A DNA stretch of 61,040 nt. It comes from Candidatus Rokuibacteriota bacterium. Lineage in GTDB: Bacteria > Methylomirabilota > Methylomirabilia > Rokubacteriales > CSP1-6. The position numbers were made by a program, and so were the translations under genes. Below, piece by piece: positions 35,387 through 43,900 of this stretch. Location: NCBI GenBank assembly GCA_016184365.1, contig JACPCW010000115.1, positions 1 through 61,040 on the forward strand, in the 5' to 3' direction. The first letter of the stretch is position 1, and every line of letters begins with the position of its first letter. Below the pieces are notes generated by a model. That model ran no database searches, had not been told where the DNA came from, and saw only the letters and a program-made list of their open reading frames with translations.

Positions 35387-35455
35387 CGAAGCACCTCCTG
35401 GGTGTCCTGGTATGAGTGCATCCAGGAGGTTTGACGGACCCCGGCGCCGGTTTGT

Positions 35456-36526
35456 TTACAGGCGGGGGATGACCTGCGTCTCGAGGAGGGTCATCGACCG
35501 CTCCCACGCCTCCCGCGGCTGCCACTCGTGCGCCATCGCGAGCAGGACGCCGAAGCCGCCGACGTCGTCGGAGAGCTTCTGCAGCTTCGCCGCGACCGTG
35601 TCGGGGCTGCCGACGATCCAGATGTTGTCGAGCAGGTAGTCGAGCGTGACGTCGCGCTCGGCCATGGCCGGGTCGACCTTCAGCATGTCGAGCCCGCGGA
35701 TCTTCGGCAGCAGGTGCAGGAAATAGTCGCGGTAGTCGCGTGCGAGCGGTCCGGCGAGCGCCTCGCGGCGCGCCTGCTCGTCGGTCTCGGCGACGTAGAT
35801 GTCGCGCGCGATGCGCCACGTCGCGCGATCCGCGGTGCGTCCCGCACGCTTCGCGCCCGCGTCGACGGCTTCCCAGTGGGTCTTCAGAATCCGCGCCGGC
35901 ACGAAGTTGATGCTCATCGGGATATAGCCGCGCTCACCGGCGAGACCGAGCGTCTCGGAGCTCGACGTCACGCCGGCCACGCCGATCGGCGGATGCGGCC
36001 GCTGGAACGGTCGCAGGTGCAGGCGCAGCCCGATGTCGTCCTGCGGTTCGGGAATGCGGAAGCGCCACCGCGGTGATTCATAGAGCCCGGGCTTCGGATC
36101 GTTCCAGAGCTCCAGGATCAGATCGAGCATCGACCGGGTGATCGCGCGGTGCTCGCCGGTCTTCGGGTCGACCCGCGCAACCTCGAAGTCACCGGGGAAT
36201 CCGCCGGACCCGACGCCCCAGTAGAAGCGGCCGCGCGCCATCTGGTCGAGCTGCGCGATGCGCAGCGCGAGCATGAGCGGATCGTGGTTCGGCAGGCACG
36301 ACACGCCGGTCGCGAGCTTCATCTGCCGCGTCACACCGAGCGCGCGCGCGATGAAGAGGTCGGGGCACGGGATGTTTTCCCATTCGGCCGTCAGGTGCTC
36401 GCCGATCCACGCTTCCTCGTAGCCGAGCCGGTCGAGCGTGGCGAGCTGCGCGAGGTCGGCGTCCATCGTGGCGGCGGGATCGGCTCCGGGCGGGTGCAGC
36501 GGCATGGCGAAATATCCGAGTCGCAT
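35456..36526 (-). CDS. LLM-class flavin-dependent oxidoreductase
   Basis: A 356-residue bacterial-luciferase-fold TIM barrel: MRLGYFAMPLHPPG, LDRLGYEEAWIGEHL, QLDQMARGRFYWGVGSGG and IVGSPDTVAAKLQKL are typical. It uses FMN or F420 to oxidise or monooxygenate an organic substrate. The start at 36526 is the first Met of the barrel. It is divergent from the zinc-finger-like small gene. A second LLM protein is at 51185. Confidence 0.85.
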   Translation of the reverse strand: MRLGYFAMPLHPPGADPAATMDADLAQLATLDRLGYEEAWIGEHLTAEWENIPCPDLFIARALGVTRQMKLATGVSCLPNHDPLMLALRIAQLDQMARGRFYWGVGSGGFPGDFEVARVDPKTGEHRAITRSMLDLILELWNDPKPGLYESPRWRFRIPEPQDDIGLRLHLRPFQRPHPPIGVAGVTSSSETLGLAGERGYIPMSINFVPARILKTHWEAVDAGAKRAGRTADRATWRIARDIYVAETDEQARREALAGPLARDYRDYFLHLLPKIRGLDMLKVDPAMAERDVTLDYLLDNIWIVGSPDTVAAKLQKLSDDVGGFGVLLAMAHEWQPREAWERSMTLLETQVIPRL

Positions 36527-36618
36527 GGACACGGATCTTCGCACATCGTCCGCATCGCCGCCGCTGCTCGCCGTGTCCAACGGACCGGACGACCCCCACG
36601 GAAGGAGCGGCGACGGCG

Positions 36619-36624
36619 TAGAAT
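36619..36624 (+). promoter_or_regulatory. -10 element (TAGAAT), leaderless small Cys-pair gene
   Basis: TAGAAT is followed by 8 nt and then the GTG at 36633, with no ribosome-binding sequence between. Confidence 0.4.
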
Positions 36625-36632
36625 GGCGGGTC

Positions 36633-36788
36633 GTGAGGAGTCGTCGTTGTGAACCGTGCCAGGCGTATCTCGCGACGTATCGGCGCGCGGTCGAGCTCGG
36701 CGCCGCCGGGGGCCGCGTCGAGATGCCCGCGGAGATGAAGGCGCGGCTGCGCGAGTTCCTGCTCTCGACCCTGCGCGACGTCAAATAG
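36633..36788 (+). CDS. 51-residue zinc-finger-like small protein
   Basis: The product starts RSRRCEPCQAYLATYRRAV and ends LREFLLSTLRDVK. A single CxxC followed by helices recalls small zf-HC2/anti-sigma-like proteins. It lies 4 bp before the methyltransferase start and is likely cotranscribed. The family assignment is weak, but codon usage, the promoter spacing and the tight linkage support a real gene. Confidence 0.55.
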   Translation: MRSRRCEPCQAYLATYRRAVELGAAGGRVEMPAEMKARLREFLLSTLRDVK

Positions 36789-36792
36789 CCGG

Positions 36793-37800
36793 GTGTCCCC
36801 GGGACCGTCGCCCGAGCTGTTCTTCACGACGATCACCGCTTACCAGCGGACCGCCGCGCTCGTCGGCGCGCTCGAGCTCGACCTCTTCACCGCGATCGGC
36901 GAGGGCCGGACGTCCGTGCCCGCGCTCGCCGAGCGCGTCCGGGCCTCACAGCGCGGTGTGCGGATCCTCTGCGATTACCTGACGACGGCCGGCTTTCTGA
37001 CGAAGTCCGGCGGCGGCTATGCGCTCACGCCCGACACGGCGACGTTCCTCGATCGCCGGTCGCCCGCGTATCTGGGCGACGCCGCGTCGTTCATCGCGTC
37101 GCCGCATCTCTACGAGGGATTCCGTGACGTGGCGGCGGCCGTGCGCCGTGACGGGACGGCGATGGCCGCGGGCGGCACGGTAGCGCCGGACCATCCGGTG
37201 TGGGGCGACTTCGCGCGCGTCATGCTGCCGTCCGCGCGGCCCGCGGCCGACGCGATGGCGACCGCCCTCGCCGTCGACGGCGCGCGCCCGGTACGCGTGC
37301 TCGACGTCGCCGCCGGCCACGGAGCCTTCGGCATCGCGCTCGCCAGACGGCACGCGAACGTCGACGTCACCGCGCTCGACTGGCCGCGCGCGCTCGACGC
37401 CGCGCGCGCGAACGCGCAGCGGGCCGCGCTCGGCAGCCGCTACCGCACGATCGCCGGCGACGCGTTCGACGTCGACTGGGGCACGGGCTACGACGTGGTC
37501 CTGCTCGCCAACTTCCTCCACCACTGGAGCGTCGGCGAGTGCGAGCGGCTCGCACGCAAGGCGCGCGCCGTGCTGGTTGCCGGCGGCCGCGCCGTGACCG
37601 TCGAGTTCGTGCCGAACGACGACCGCGTGACGCCGCCGGCGGCGGCGAGCTTCGCGCTCGTGATGCTGTGCACGACACCGGACGGCGACGCGTACACCTT
37701 CGCCGAATACGACCGGATCTTCCGCACGGCGGGCTTCGCGAGCAGCGAGATGGTCCCGCTACCGCCGACGATGCAGCAGCTCATCGTGTCGTCCACCTGA
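36793..37800 (+). CDS. SAM-dependent O-methyltransferase-like protein
   Basis: A 335-residue protein with an N-terminal winged-helix dimerisation region (ITAYQRTAALVGALELDLF, SQRGVRILCDYL). The C-terminal Rossmann domain has motif I VLDVAAGHGAFGIALA, an acidic residue after strand 2 (VTALDWP), and DVVLLANFLHHW. This is the layout of plant-type O-methyltransferases and bacterial relatives. The substrate is unknown. It uses a GTG start 4 bp after the preceding stop. Confidence 0.82.
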   Translation: MSPGPSPELFFTTITAYQRTAALVGALELDLFTAIGEGRTSVPALAERVRASQRGVRILCDYLTTAGFLTKSGGGYALTPDTATFLDRRSPAYLGDAASFIASPHLYEGFRDVAAAVRRDGTAMAAGGTVAPDHPVWGDFARVMLPSARPAADAMATALAVDGARPVRVLDVAAGHGAFGIALARRHANVDVTALDWPRALDAARANAQRAALGSRYRTIAGDAFDVDWGTGYDVVLLANFLHHWSVGECERLARKARAVLVAGGRAVTVEFVPNDDRVTPPAAASFALVMLCTTPDGDAYTFAEYDRIFRTAGFASSEMVPLPPTMQQLIVSST

Positions 37801-37807
37801 CGCCGGC

Positions 37808-38269
37808 TCAGCGCTCGAAGCGATAGCCGGCGGCGAACCACTCCTTGTCCCCGCCGTGCATCACCATGATGCGGGGGAAGCCGAGGTGATACGCCGCGAC
37901 CGCGGCGTCGGGACTCTGCGCTCAGTTCGGGCCGCCGCAGTAGAAGACGACGAGACGCGCGCGGTCGGCCGGCAGCCGTTCGGGATGGAGCAGGCGCTTC
38001 GGCCGCCGGATGTCGATGAACCGGAGCGGCAGATCCTCGGCCGGAATCGAGATCGCGCCGGGCAGGTGCTCGCGCCGGTAGTGCACTTCATCACGGGCGT
38101 CGACGAGCGTCAGCGGGACGCCGTTCGTCATCATCGCGTGCAGCTCCCTGGCCGAGATGAAGCGAATGCCGGCGCGTTCCAGCGGCGTGCGCCAGTCCGG
38201 CCGGATCGCCTCACCGCCCGCGAGCAGCGCGAGCGCCGTCGCGACGGCCGCCGTCACCAGCGGAATCAC
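37808..38269 (-). CDS. Exported rhodanese with in-frame TGA, candidate selenoprotein
   Basis: A 153-codon frame interrupted by TGA at codon 116 (37922-37924). An N-terminal hydrophobic segment (residues 2-19) is followed by a single rhodanese domain: LVDARDEVHYRREHLPGA, then the active-site loop VVFYCGGPN-TGA-AQSPDAA. Past the TGA the same frame continues the domain for 37 codons (AYHLGFPRIMVMHGGDKEW, then FAAGYRFER) to a normal TGA at 37808. Many rhodaneses have YCxxxxCxxS, so the TGA stands where the second Cys belongs. A SECIS-like hairpin follows (37891-37908). Either selenocysteine or a TGC-to-TGA nonsense change explains this. The GTG start at 38269 lies 13 bp after the methyltransferase stop. 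Confidence 0.65.
37891..37908 (-). promoter_or_regulatory. Bacterial-SECIS-like hairpin after the rhodanese TGA
   Basis: On the minus strand, ACGCCGC (37908-37902), loop GGTC (37901-37898) and GCGGCGT (37897-37891) form a perfect 7-bp stem. The loop starts 20 nt after the TGA. This meets the general bacterial SECIS description: a stem of at least 4 bp, a 3-14 nt apical loop with G in its first two positions, about 16-37 nt after UGA. The loop GGUC is also the one in E. coli fdhF. In such GC-rich DNA a chance hairpin is possible. Confidence 0.5.
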
Positions 38270-38282
38270 GGACCCGGCGGCG

Positions 38283-38969
38283 TCACGCGCGACACGGCTT
38301 GATGCGGGCCGGATCCGGCAAGGTCGCGCGCGGGACGAAGACCGACAGGAAGCCGTCGGCGGGCGCCAGCGAGATGTGATCGATCTCGCGATAGCCGACG
38401 GCCGCCATCTCGCACCGCAGCAGCGCCGGCGGCGTGCCATGCTCCGCGGTCGGCTTGTCGACGTCGATCACGGCGACGCGCGCGCCGGGCGCCAGCGAGG
38501 GACGGAGCCGGTAGAGGAACTCGTAGGGATTCTCGATCTCGTGGTACATGTGCGCGAGGATCGCGACGTCGACGGCGTGCGCGGGCAGCTTCGGATCGGT
38601 CGGGGCGCCGTGCACGAGCGTGACGCCGGGGAGGCGTTCCGCGACGAGCCGCGTGGCGAGCCGATCGAGATACGTCCGCTCGACGTCCTGCGCGTAGATC
38701 GTCGCGTCCGGCCCGAGCCGCCGCGCCACGCGCACGGTGTAGTAGCCGTCGCCCGCGCCGACGTCCGCGACGCGCAGGCCGGGCGTGAGCGACAGCCGCG
38801 ACATCACGCGCTCGGCCTCGCCGAGCCGGTCGCGCGTGGCCTCCGTCGAGTACGCCGGCGCGATGATCGGCGCGACCGGCCGGTCCGGCTTCGGAAACCG
38901 CGCATCGGCGGCGTGCGCGTGGCCGGCCAGCGCCGCGCACGCCAGGAGCCCGACGAGTCGGGCGATCAC
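38283..38969 (-). CDS. Exported SAM-dependent methyltransferase
   Basis: A 228-residue class I methyltransferase with a signal peptide (ALAGHAHAADA). Motif I is VADVGAGDGYYTVRVARRLG; a further acidic motif is in IYAQDVER, and AILAHMYHEIENP is the post-motif region. Similar signal-bearing methyltransferases occur near metal(loid)-related genes, but periplasmic SAM use is unexplained. The GTG start overlaps the stop of the DUF2064 gene by 4 bp. Confidence 0.75.
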   Translation of the reverse strand: MIARLVGLLACAALAGHAHAADARFPKPDRPVAPIIAPAYSTEATRDRLGEAERVMSRLSLTPGLRVADVGAGDGYYTVRVARRLGPDATIYAQDVERTYLDRLATRLVAERLPGVTLVHGAPTDPKLPAHAVDVAILAHMYHEIENPYEFLYRLRPSLAPGARVAVIDVDKPTAEHGTPPALLRCEMAAVGYREIDHISLAPADGFLSVFVPRATLPDPARIKPCRA

Positions 38970-39634
38970 CGGTAGAGCGCGCGGACGAACGCGAGCGTGC
39001 GCCGCGGTCCGCCGCCCGTCTGCATCTCGTCGTGGAGCCGCCTGAGGTCGGGCTCCGTGTCGACGTCGAACCACGCCGGCAGCACGTGCGTCGCCAGCCC
39101 TTGCGCGCGCGCGAGCGTGAGCGGCAGCACGTCCGGCGTGCTCCACGGCATGTCGGCGAAGAGGGCCGGGCGCGGCGCGCGCACGCCGATCAGGTAGTAG
39201 CCGCCGTCGTCACACGGCCCGACGACCACGTCGGCCTCGGCGTCCTCGAGCACGCGCGCCGCCTCCGCGACGAACGCCATCGGCAGCGTCGGGCTGTCGC
39301 TGTCGATCGCGATCGCGCCGCGATGGCCGTCGGCGATGAGCGTCGCGAGCAGCGTGTCGAGCCGCGCGCCCAGATCGTCGCCCTGCTGCGCGACGCAGCG
39401 GAACCCCGCCGGCACCACGGCGGCGATCGCGTCGACGGCCTCCGGCGGCGTGAAGGCGACCACCGGCGCGATGCCCACGACGCTGACCAGCGCGTCGAGC
39501 CGGTCGAGGAGGAAGCAGCGGTACAGCTCGGTCGCGCGATCGGCCGTCAGCGCCGGGTGCAGGCGGGACTTCACCGGCGCCGCGCCCGGCACCTTCGCCA
39601 TCACCGCCACAGCGGGCGGCGCTACAAGCTCCAT
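38966..39634 (-). CDS. DUF2064/TIGR04282-type nucleotidyl/glycosyltransferase
   Basis: A 222-residue protein with the GT-A-like fold of the DUF2064 family: AVMAKVPGAAPVKSRLHPAL at the start (nucleotide loop), GAIAIDSDSPTLP (DxD-like) and VVVGPCDDGGYYLIGV. TIGR04282 members are tied in databases to arsenosugar-type gene neighbourhoods. The start at 39634 overlaps the upstream radical SAM stop by 13 bp, so the genes form one operon. Confidence 0.8.
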   Translation of the reverse strand: MELVAPPAVAVMAKVPGAAPVKSRLHPALTADRATELYRCFLLDRLDALVSVVGIAPVVAFTPPEAVDAIAAVVPAGFRCVAQQGDDLGARLDTLLATLIADGHRGAIAIDSDSPTLPMAFVAEAARVLEDAEADVVVGPCDDGGYYLIGVRAPRPALFADMPWSTPDVLPLTLARAQGLATHVLPAWFDVDTEPDLRRLHDEMQTGGGPRRTLAFVRALYR

Positions 39635-40122
39635 GTCACGCCGCATCCGCGGCAACTCTCGGGCGGACTCTCGGTCTGGATCGCCTCGCGGAACGTGAGG
39701 TGCCGGTCGCCCCACCAGATGTCGGCGAGCGACCGCTCGAAGAGGTTGCCGAGCACGATGCCGTCGTAGCGCTCCGTGATCCAGGGCGCGATGCAGCACG
39801 GCAGCACGTTGCCGTGCACGGTGACGTAGACGAGCGTCCACGGCCGGCGGCACGCGCTCCACGGCTGCGTCGTGGAGATCGGCGCGAGACTCACCTCCGG
39901 CGCCGTCGCGCCCGAGGCGGAAAACTCGAGTCCGGCCGCGCGCGCGGCCTCGCGGGTGGCGCGGATGATCTCCGTCTCGCGCGCCCTGAGACGGCCGTAG
40001 AGCGACTGCTCTTTCACGGCGAGACCGAGCCCGTTGAAGACGAGCCGCTGGAGATGGATGCCGTCGGCGCCCGCCCGCGTCGCCAGCGGGACGAGGCCCG
40101 GAATCTCCTCGATGTTGTCAGT
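39622..40122 (-). pseudogene. Radical SAM/SPASM protein, 5'-truncated
   Basis: The frame is open from about 40122 and begins within the protein at TDNIEEIPGLVPLATRAGAD. It continues HLQRLVFNGLGLAVKEQSL and ends in a SPASM-type Cys cluster (VHGNVLPCCIAPW, LADIWWGDRHL, ESCRGCGVTW). This resembles the back half of SPASM-containing radical SAM enzymes. The CxxxCxxC radical SAM core and all upstream sequence are missing because the frame meets an unrelated DoxX fragment at about 40120. Confidence 0.7.
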
Positions 40123-40562
40123 CGAGGTGGAAAGTCCCGTCCGACGATTTCGGCCGGAAGTCCGGCGGCGGCCTCTGGTACTGGGTGCAGCAGGAGATCC
40201 AGTACCCCACCGTCACCGCGTACAAGGACTTCCTCGTCAACGTCATGATCCCGAACTGGACGTTCTTCGGATGGATGACGCTGATCACCGAGACGTTCAT
40301 CGGCGCCACGCTGATCCTCGGCCTCGCCACACGCCTCGGGGCGTTCGTGGCCATCGGCATGGCCGCGAACATCACGATCGGCATCCTGAGCGTGCCGCAC
40401 GAGTGGGTGTGGACCTACGTGATGCTGATGACGCTGCCGGCGCTGTTCCTGCTGACCGGCGCGGGCCGCTCCTTCGGCGTGGACAGCGTCCTCGTCGGGC
40501 CGCTCGAGCGCGCCGCCGCGCGCGGCAACCGCCTCGCCCGCCTCGCGCGCTGGCTCGTGTGA
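40122..40562 (+). pseudogene. DoxX-family membrane protein, 5'-truncated
   Basis: The open frame resembles the middle and end of DoxX/SURF4-type proteins: WKVPSDDFGRKSGGGLWYW, NWTFFGWMTLITETFIGATL, LATRLGAFVAIGMAANI, VPHEWVWTYVMLMTL and GRSFGVDSVL. Three helices remain and the first one is lost. Its 5' end abuts the 5'-truncated radical SAM gene head to head. Confidence 0.7.
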
Positions 40563-40584
40563 CGTCGGCGTCGCGCGGCGCGCG

Positions 40585-40968
40585 TCAGACGCGGACGGTC
40601 CAGCTCCTCGTAGCTTTGAGCTTGCCGCGCTTCGGATCGACGGCGAGGCCGAGGGCTTCCAGCGTCTCGACGCCGAGGATCGGCTCCTCGACGTCACCGA
40701 CCAGAATCAGTCCCGGCGCCCTGCGGCCCTCGATTCCGAAGGTCGCAACGCCGGCCTGGAACCGCTTGCGCCGCCCGTCCGCGAGCGTCATGAGGATCGA
40801 TCGCTCGGGTCTCACGAGTCCGATCGCGCGCGCCACGTCGTCCGGAATGATCGAGTACGTCGCGCCCGTATCGACGAACATCCGGACGGTGCGCGATTTC
40901 TTGGCCTTCAACCGCACGTCTTGATGAAAGTGCCCCACGGATCGACGGTAGCCCTCGAAGACGGCCAT
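40585..40968 (-). CDS. Retropepsin-like aspartyl protease
   Basis: A 127-residue clan-AA protease: the active-site loop is MFVDTGATYSIIP (DTGAT), followed by SILMTLADGRRKRF and GDVEEPILGVETLEALGL, the usual hydrophobic-hydrophobic-Gly end of retropepsins. One domain implies an obligate dimer. It begins 2 bp after the stop of the seven-GAF histidine kinase on the same strand, so both are very likely cotranscribed. The target is unknown. Confidence 0.82.
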   Translation of the reverse strand: MAVFEGYRRSVGHFHQDVRLKAKKSRTVRMFVDTGATYSIIPDDVARAIGLVRPERSILMTLADGRRKRFQAGVATFGIEGRRAPGLILVGDVEEPILGVETLEALGLAVDPKRGKLKATRSWTVRV

Positions 40969-40970
40969 GG

Positions 40971-43900
40971 TCAATGTCCGCGGTCGGATACAGGTCCTGC
41001 GAGCGGCAGCGTGAACGTGAACGTCGAGCCGTGGCCGACCTCGCTCTTGAGCCAGATGCGGCCGCCGTGCAGCTCCACGAACTTCCGGCAGAGCGCGAGA
41101 CCGAGTCCCGTGCCCTCGGCCTTCCTGTCTGCGCGGCCCACCTGCCGGAACTCCTCGAAGACCGCGGTGTGGTCTGCGGGAGCGATCCCGATGCCCGTGT
41201 CGGTCACGGAGATCTCCACCGTCCCATCGGCGAGCGCGGCGCGGACGTCGATTCGGCCGCCCTCCGGCGTGAACTTCACCGCATTCGAAAGCAGGTTGAG
41301 CAGGACCTGCTTCACCTTGCGCTCGTCGGCGCGGATCTCGCCGAGGCGCTCGTCCACGGCGTGCTGCAGCGCGATGCCGCGGCGGCTCGCGCGCTCGCGC
41401 ATGAGCGTCAGCGCGTTGTCGATCGCCAGCGGCAGGTCGAACTCCGTCAGATCCAGCTCCATCCGGCCGGCTTCGATCTTCGAGAGATCGAGGATGTCGT
41501 TGATGAGCGACAGGAGATGCTTGCCGGACGCGAGGATGTCCCGCAGATACTCGGCCTGCTTGTCGTTCACCTCGCCGAACATCTGCTCGAGCAGCACGTC
41601 GGAGAAGCCGATCACGGCGTTCAGCGGCGTCCGGAGCTCGTGCGACATGCTCGCGAGGAACTCGGACTTGTGCCGGCTCGCGACCTCGAGCTCTCGGCTC
41701 TTGATCTCGAGCTCGTGGAAGAGCCGCGCGTTCTGGATGGCCAGCGACGATTGCGACGCGAACGTGCGCAGCAGGTCGACGATGCCAGCCGGAAATTCTC
41801 CCGCCGTCTGCCGGCCGACGGTAAGCGCGCCGATGAGGTCTTCGTCGCGCAGCAGCGGAACGGAGAGGAGCGCACGGTATCCGTTGCGGATGAGAATGTC
41901 GCGCACCCGGCTCTGGTAGGCGCCTTCCACGGTGATGTCCGGGATCTGCATCGGCTGGCGCGTCTCCGCGAGCCGCCCCATGATCCCTTCGCCGTGGCGA
42001 AGCGGTGCGGTCCGTGACGCTTCGATCAGCTCGTCACTGAAGTTCTTCGTGGCCCGGAGGCGGAACGCGCCCGCCGTCACGTCGAACTCGTAGATACCGG
42101 CGCCATCCGTTCCGCAGAGCTCGTTGGCCCGCGTCACGATCGTCGTCAGTACCGTTTCGAGATCCAGCGTCGAGCTGACCGCGCGGCTCACTTCCCCGAG
42201 CGCCGTCAGCTCGTCGACCGAGCGGGTGAGCTGACGGGTGCGCTGCTGCAGCTCGGTGAACAGACGCACGTTCTCGATGGCGATGACCGCCTGGTCGGCA
42301 AATGTCTCGAGCAGCGCGACATGGGTGTCATTGAACCCCGCGGTCTCGCGATGCATCAGGGTGATCTCTCCGACCACCTGGCCTTGCCGAAGCATGGGAA
42401 CGAACAGTGCGCTTTGCACTCCCATGTCCCGGAACGTCGCGCGCGCAGATGGCCCGATGCCCTCCTGGGAGAACACGTCGGGCACGCTCAGCACCCTGCC
42501 GGTCGTCAACACCTGACGCAATATTCGACCGTCACTCAGTGGGCGCGGGAATGTACGTTGCCAGTGGTCAAGGTGCTGCGGCGTCACGTTGTAGTTCGCA
42601 ACGAGGTGGATCACCTCGCCGTCGAGCCGATACACCCGCCCGTACGCGGCACCACAGAGCTGCACCGCATTCCGGACGACAGTGTCGAAGACGGGCTGAG
42701 AATCGGTCGGTGACTGGCTGATGACGCGCAGAATTTCGCTCGTCGCCGTCTGCTGCTCCAGCGCCTCGGTCACTGCGCGATTCTTTTCCTGCAGCTCGGT
42801 GAAGAGCCGGACGTTCTCGATCGCGATCACGGCCTGGTCGGCGAAGGTCTTCAGAAGGTCGATCTCATCCGCGGTGAACCCGCCGGGCGCGGCCCGCGTG
42901 ACGACGACCAGACCGATGCTCGCGGTATCGCGCACCATCGGGACGAGGAGCTGGCTTCGGACGCCGCGAGCCCGGGTCATCTCGCGGGCGCGTTCCGGCA
43001 GGCGCGGGTCCGTCTCGGTATCTTCGATGACCAGCGGCCGTTGCTCGTCGACCGCTTGCCAGGCGGGCACGGCGCTCCGGAGAATCGGGTACATCGCCCG
43101 CACCGCATCGTCGCCCGTCCTGCTGGTCGACGTGAGCGCCGCAAGATGGATCTCGTCGCCCACGACGCGCATGAGGACGCCGGAAAGCCCGCCAAGCAGC
43201 CGCACGGAACTGTGAACGATGCTCTCGAATACCGGCTCGACGCTCGTCGGCGACCTCGAAATGACGCGCAGGATGTCGCTCGTCGCCGTCTGGTGATTGA
43301 GCGACTTCGTGACCTGCGCGTGCGCCTCGGTCAGCGCACGGTTCTTCTCCTGCAGCTCGGTGAACAGCCGGACGTTCTCGATCGCGATGACGGCCTGGTC
43401 GGCGAACGTTTTGAGTAGCTCGATCTGAGGCGCGGTAAATGGACCGGGCTCGACGCGACTGACCACCAATGCCCCGAGGACGGCGTCCTCGCGGAGCATC
43501 GGCGCGACGAGCATGGCGCGCAGCCCGAAGTTCCGCATGATTCCGCGGAGATGCGGTTCCGGGTCGTCTTCCGTATCTGGAATGTGCACGACCGTTCGGT
43601 CGACGATCGCGCGACCACCGGCCAACTCGCGTGTGACCGGCCGCGGATACGACTTGCGGTACGCCTGGACGGCCGCCGTGCTTCCGCCTTGCGTTACGGC
43701 GGCGAGATGGACGAGCTCCCCGTCGAAGAGCAGCAGCGAGCCGCCAATCCCGCGACACAGCCGGGCAGCGCTTTCAACGATGGAATCAAATACCGGCTGC
43801 ACATCCGTCGGCGATTGCGAGATGGCCCGCAGGATCTCGCCCGTCGCCGTCTGCCGCTCCAGGGCCTCGGTCACCGCGCGGTTCTTCTCCTGCAGTTCGG

